Shown here: positions 61,947-64,000 of the stretch, in pieces | Position numbering within the stretch: position 1 is the first letter of the stretch | How the letters are laid out: every line of letters begins with the position of its first letter | Source: Tundrisphaera sp051175315 | GTDB taxonomy: Bacteria; Planctomycetota; Planctomycetia; Isosphaerales; Isosphaeraceae | Direction: 5' to 3' | Length of the DNA stretch: 64,000 nt | Assembly: GCF_051175315.1 (NCBI RefSeq) | Contig: NZ_CP195100.1 | Coordinates: 3,224,001-3,288,000, forward strand | Translations under genes and position numbers: made by a program | The notes under the pieces: generated by a model | Told to the model about the DNA's origin: nothing | The model's input: the letters and a program-made list of their open reading frames with translations, nothing else | Database searches by the model: none

Positions 61947-62360
61947 GAACCGTCTCCATGATCCCGCGCCAGGGCCCGCCTATGGCACGCTCCATGGGGG
62001 AGCGAACCAACTCCGACTGGGAGTGGCCTGGGTCGCAGGCTCGATCTTTTTAGAGCATAGGTTAAACAGAGACCCTACCCCGAGTAATCCATGTATGCAA
62101 CAAGAATTTCGGTAAAGGTTCCTGATGGATGCACGCATCCGCCCGGAGGTTCTGCAAACCTGCCAAGGCTCGGATTTTTTGGGGCGTCCCCGGGCCAAGT
62201 GCCATCCCCCCGAGGGTTGGTCCGGCGATGCAAATCGAGCGTGTGGGCCGACGTTGATCGCCCTGGGGATCCCCTGTACCCTGGGTTCATCCGCGCGAGG
62301 CGTTGCGATCGATCCGACCGGTCCGATGACCCGGGGTCACCGATCAGGGTGGATGGGGTT
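61947..62360. other. Intergenic region without a gene; AT-richer, holding divergent promoters
   Basis: These 414 bases include a markedly AT-richer patch (62040-62110). For the minus strand, TTGCAT (62100-62095) and TAGGGT (62077-62072), 17 bases apart, could drive the lipoprotein and pseudopilin genes. Frames crossing the region are not protein-like. Confidence 0.45.
62254..62282 (+). promoter_or_regulatory. Candidate promoter for the DUF58 operon
   Basis: TTGATC (62254-62259) and TACCCT (62277-62282) are 17 bases apart, 78 bases before ATG 62361. The -10 match is weak. Confidence 0.35.
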
Positions 62361-63323
62361 ATGCCGCTGCGTCTCCGATTCCCCCGGGTTCACTGGCCGT
62401 TCCGTCGACGCCGAGCCCGGGCCGAGGTGGAGACGCCGCGCATGGATGCGGCGGCCCTGATCGCGCGGGCTCGCCGGCTCAGGTTCCGGGTGCGGCGGGG
62501 GGCGATGGCCGACCTCGTCGGGGCGTACCAGGGGTCGCGGGCCGGCTCGGGGCTGCTGTTCGCCGAGCTGAGGCCGTACGAGCCGGGGGACGAGGTCCGG
62601 CATCTCGACTGGAACGCCTCGGCTCGGCAGGGGAGGCCGTTCGTCCGGAAGTTCGCCGAGGAGCGGGCGCTTACCGTCTGGCTGGTGGTCGACGTGTCGG
62701 CGAGCCTCCGATTCGGGCCCGAGGGGGCGACCAAGGCCGACCGGGCCGTGCAGGCCGCGGCGCTGCTGGCGACGGCCGCCGTCCGGGCGGGGGACCGGGC
62801 CGGGCTGGTGCTGGTCAGCGACCGGGTCGAGGCCGAGCTGCCGCCGGGGGTCGGGCCCCGGCACCTGGCCCGGCTGATCCGGACCCTGGTGGTCACCCCG
62901 TCGCGTTCGCGGAGGACCGCGCTGGCGAAGGGGCTGGCCGGCCCCTCCCGATCGCGGAGGCGGGCCCTGGTCATCGTCCTGGGCGACTTCCTGGCCGCCG
63001 AGCCGGCCGCGGACTGGGAGGCGGCGACCCGGAGGCACGACGTCGTGGCGATCCGGATCGTCGAGCCGCGCGAGGAGCGGCTGCCCCCGGCCGGGCTGCT
63101 CGACGTGGCCGATGCCGAGACCGGGGCCGCCCGGGTCGTCGATTCCGGTTCGAGCCGGGTCCGCGATGCCTACGCCCGGGCGGCCGAGGAGCGGGCCCGC
63201 GCCTTCCGGGCCTGGTGCGGGGCGTGCGGCGTGGTCGGTCTCGAACTCAGCACGGCCGACGACCCGCTGACGGCGTTGCTCCGGTTCTTCTCCGCCCGGG
63301 CCCGCAGGCGGGGCCGCCCATGA
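62361..63323 (+). CDS. DUF58 domain protein
   Basis: The 320-residue protein starts at ATG 62361, with an Arg-rich N-terminus. The DUF58 hallmark RPYEPGDEVRHLDWNASARQ lies near residue 75-95. After that comes a vWA-like fold with TVWLVVDVSASLRFG, a MIDAS-type D-x-S-x-S pattern. DUF58 proteins work with MoxR ATPases in envelope or stress-related complexes. There is no MoxR gene in the visible part. The stop overlaps the start of the next gene by four bases (ATGA), coupling the two. Confidence 0.88.
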   Translation: MPLRLRFPRVHWPFRRRRARAEVETPRMDAAALIARARRLRFRVRRGAMADLVGAYQGSRAGSGLLFAELRPYEPGDEVRHLDWNASARQGRPFVRKFAEERALTVWLVVDVSASLRFGPEGATKADRAVQAAALLATAAVRAGDRAGLVLVSDRVEAELPPGVGPRHLARLIRTLVVTPSRSRRTALAKGLAGPSRSRRRALVIVLGDFLAAEPAADWEAATRRHDVVAIRIVEPREERLPPAGLLDVADAETGAARVVDSGSSRVRDAYARAAEERARAFRAWCGACGVVGLELSTADDPLTALLRFFSARARRRGRP

Positions 63324-63850
63324 GCCCGGGCGAAGGGGCCGGCGACCCGGCCGGCGAATCCCTGATCCCTCCACGGCCCAACCTCGGCCCCGAGCCCTGG
63401 GAGGAGCCGGGCGGGCTCGGCCCGGCCTGGATCGGCGGTGGGCTGGCCCTCGCCCTGGCCTTGATCCTCGTCGCCCGGCGTCGACGCCTCGCCCGGAAGC
63501 GGCCCGCGGGCGAGTCCGACGGCCCGTCCGATGGCGGGGCGGGGCTCGACCCCTGGGTGGCGGCCTCGGAGCGGGCTCGCGAGGCCCTGGTGCGGGCCTT
63601 CGGCCCCGGCTGGCGATCGCGGACGACCGAGGAGATCGAGGCCGACCCGATGCTCGCGGATCGCCTCGGCCCCGACCATGCGACGCGGCTGGTCGCCCTG
63701 TTCCGCCGGGCCGATCTCGCCAAGTTCGCCGATCCGCCCCCGAGCCCCGAGGACGGCCCGGGCCCCTCCGACCTCGACCCCCTCATGGCGGCGATCGGTG
63801 GCGCGGGGCGTCGGGGGGCGTCCGGGGTGCGTCCCGGCGATCGGCCCTGA
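63320..63850 (+). CDS. Single-span membrane protein partner of DUF58
   Basis: The 176-residue protein overlaps the DUF58 gene by four bases. It has a Pro-rich periplasmic-type start (residues 1-33), a transmembrane segment (GGLALALALILVA, about 37-52), then a basic stretch RRRRLARKR and a cytoplasmic helical region with ASERAREALVRAFGPGWRSR. The position and shape match DUF4381-like proteins that accompany DUF58 in MoxR operons, though similarity is structural only. Role: probably an adaptor in that complex. Confidence 0.7.
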   Translation: MSPGEGAGDPAGESLIPPRPNLGPEPWEEPGGLGPAWIGGGLALALALILVARRRRLARKRPAGESDGPSDGGAGLDPWVAASERAREALVRAFGPGWRSRTTEEIEADPMLADRLGPDHATRLVALFRRADLAKFADPPPSPEDGPGPSDLDPLMAAIGGAGRRGASGVRPGDRP

Positions 63851-63875
63851 TCGGGCCGAACCCGCGAGCCGCCCG

Positions 63876-64000
63876 CTATCGATCCTTCGCTCCCTGGGGG
63901 GCGATGCCGATCGACTCGACCTGATCCACCCCGGACCGGAGCCGGAGTCGCCAGGAGAGCGATTCGGGCGAGACCGTCGCGGCCTTCGGCGACATCGCGA
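63876..64000 (-). CDS. C-terminal end of a gene cut off by the window edge
   Basis: On the minus strand a frame open from the window edge ends in TAG at 63878-63876, leaving 40 visible residues (… SPESLSWRLRLRSGVDQVES then IGIAPQGAKDR). The composition looks like real protein, but no family can be named. It is convergent with the DUF58 operon. Confidence 0.45.
   Translation of the reverse strand, partial: AMSPKAATVSPESLSWRLRLRSGVDQVESIGIAPQGAKDR

Noticed and set aside
62020..62055. Small stem-loop followed by a T tract on the + strand
   Set aside because: The stem is only five bases and no + strand gene lies upstream, so a terminator or sRNA call is not supported.

Overview
The window is very GC-rich bacterial chromosome, almost certainly from the phylum Planctomycetota and most likely a member of the Isosphaeraceae. 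This rests on the planctomycete marker families it carries: a PSD1 cytochrome (DUF1549/DUF1553) protein paired with a DUF1501 protein, a DUF1559 pseudopilin with an H-X9-DG tail, a DUF1080 protein, a DUF1570 protease-like protein, a PEP-CTERM protein, an FHA/kinase fusion and unusually large regulators. Genes are close together, many run divergently or convergently, and strict operons are few. I see no rRNA, tRNA, prophage, CRISPR array or transposase.

Layout. 1-5.5 kb: end of a membrane protein, a MazG-like enzyme, a repeat element, an unknown RANALKSTGP-type protein, a dienelactone hydrolase and an unknown protein. 5.5-13.2 kb: galK, metK, an M24 peptidase, a secreted trypsin-like protease and a beta-propeller protein. 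13.2-20.7 kb: a sigma factor with three extra DNA-binding-type domains, two tandem secreted paralogues, psuG and an FHA/zinc-ribbon/kinase protein. 20.8-28.6 kb: a PEP-CTERM protein, a YkgJ Cys-cluster protein, a large polytopic membrane protein, a lipoprotein and a TPR/metalloprotease. 29-35 kb: a double hybrid histidine kinase and a divergent aldolase/isomerase pair. 35.1-39.9 kb: the PSD1-DUF1501 operon behind a clear sigma70-type promoter. 40-46.8 kb: a second copy of the repeat, a lower-GC orphan, a PLC-like protein, a second copy of the lipoprotein, a DUF1080 protein, an alpha/beta hydrolase, the FetAB transporter and a YflT/17M-type stress protein. 46.9-54.8 kb: a TPM-HbpS fusion, a serine carboxypeptidase-like protein, a frameshifted small membrane protein, queC, rpsR and a DUF1570 protein. 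54.8-59.5 kb: a run reading hisF-pilT-GspE-CvpA. 59.8-64 kb: a small secreted protein, a lipoprotein plus pseudopilin pair, a DUF58 protein with its membrane partner, and the cut-off end of another gene.

How the genes work together. Many products carry export signals or membrane segments, fitting a cell with an elaborate envelope. PilT, the membrane-anchored GspE and the DUF1559 pseudopilin point to a type II secretion/type IV pilus-like machine. The sigma factor, FHA kinase and hybrid kinase show heavy investment in regulation. Housekeeping genes (metK, hisF, queC, rpsR, galK, psuG) are scattered between them. The strongest leads are a two-copy repeat with terminal inverted repeats (2.3 and 40.1 kb), an aldolase whose second domain has lost every metal ligand, the three-HTH sigma factor and a single-base frameshift in an otherwise intact small membrane protein.
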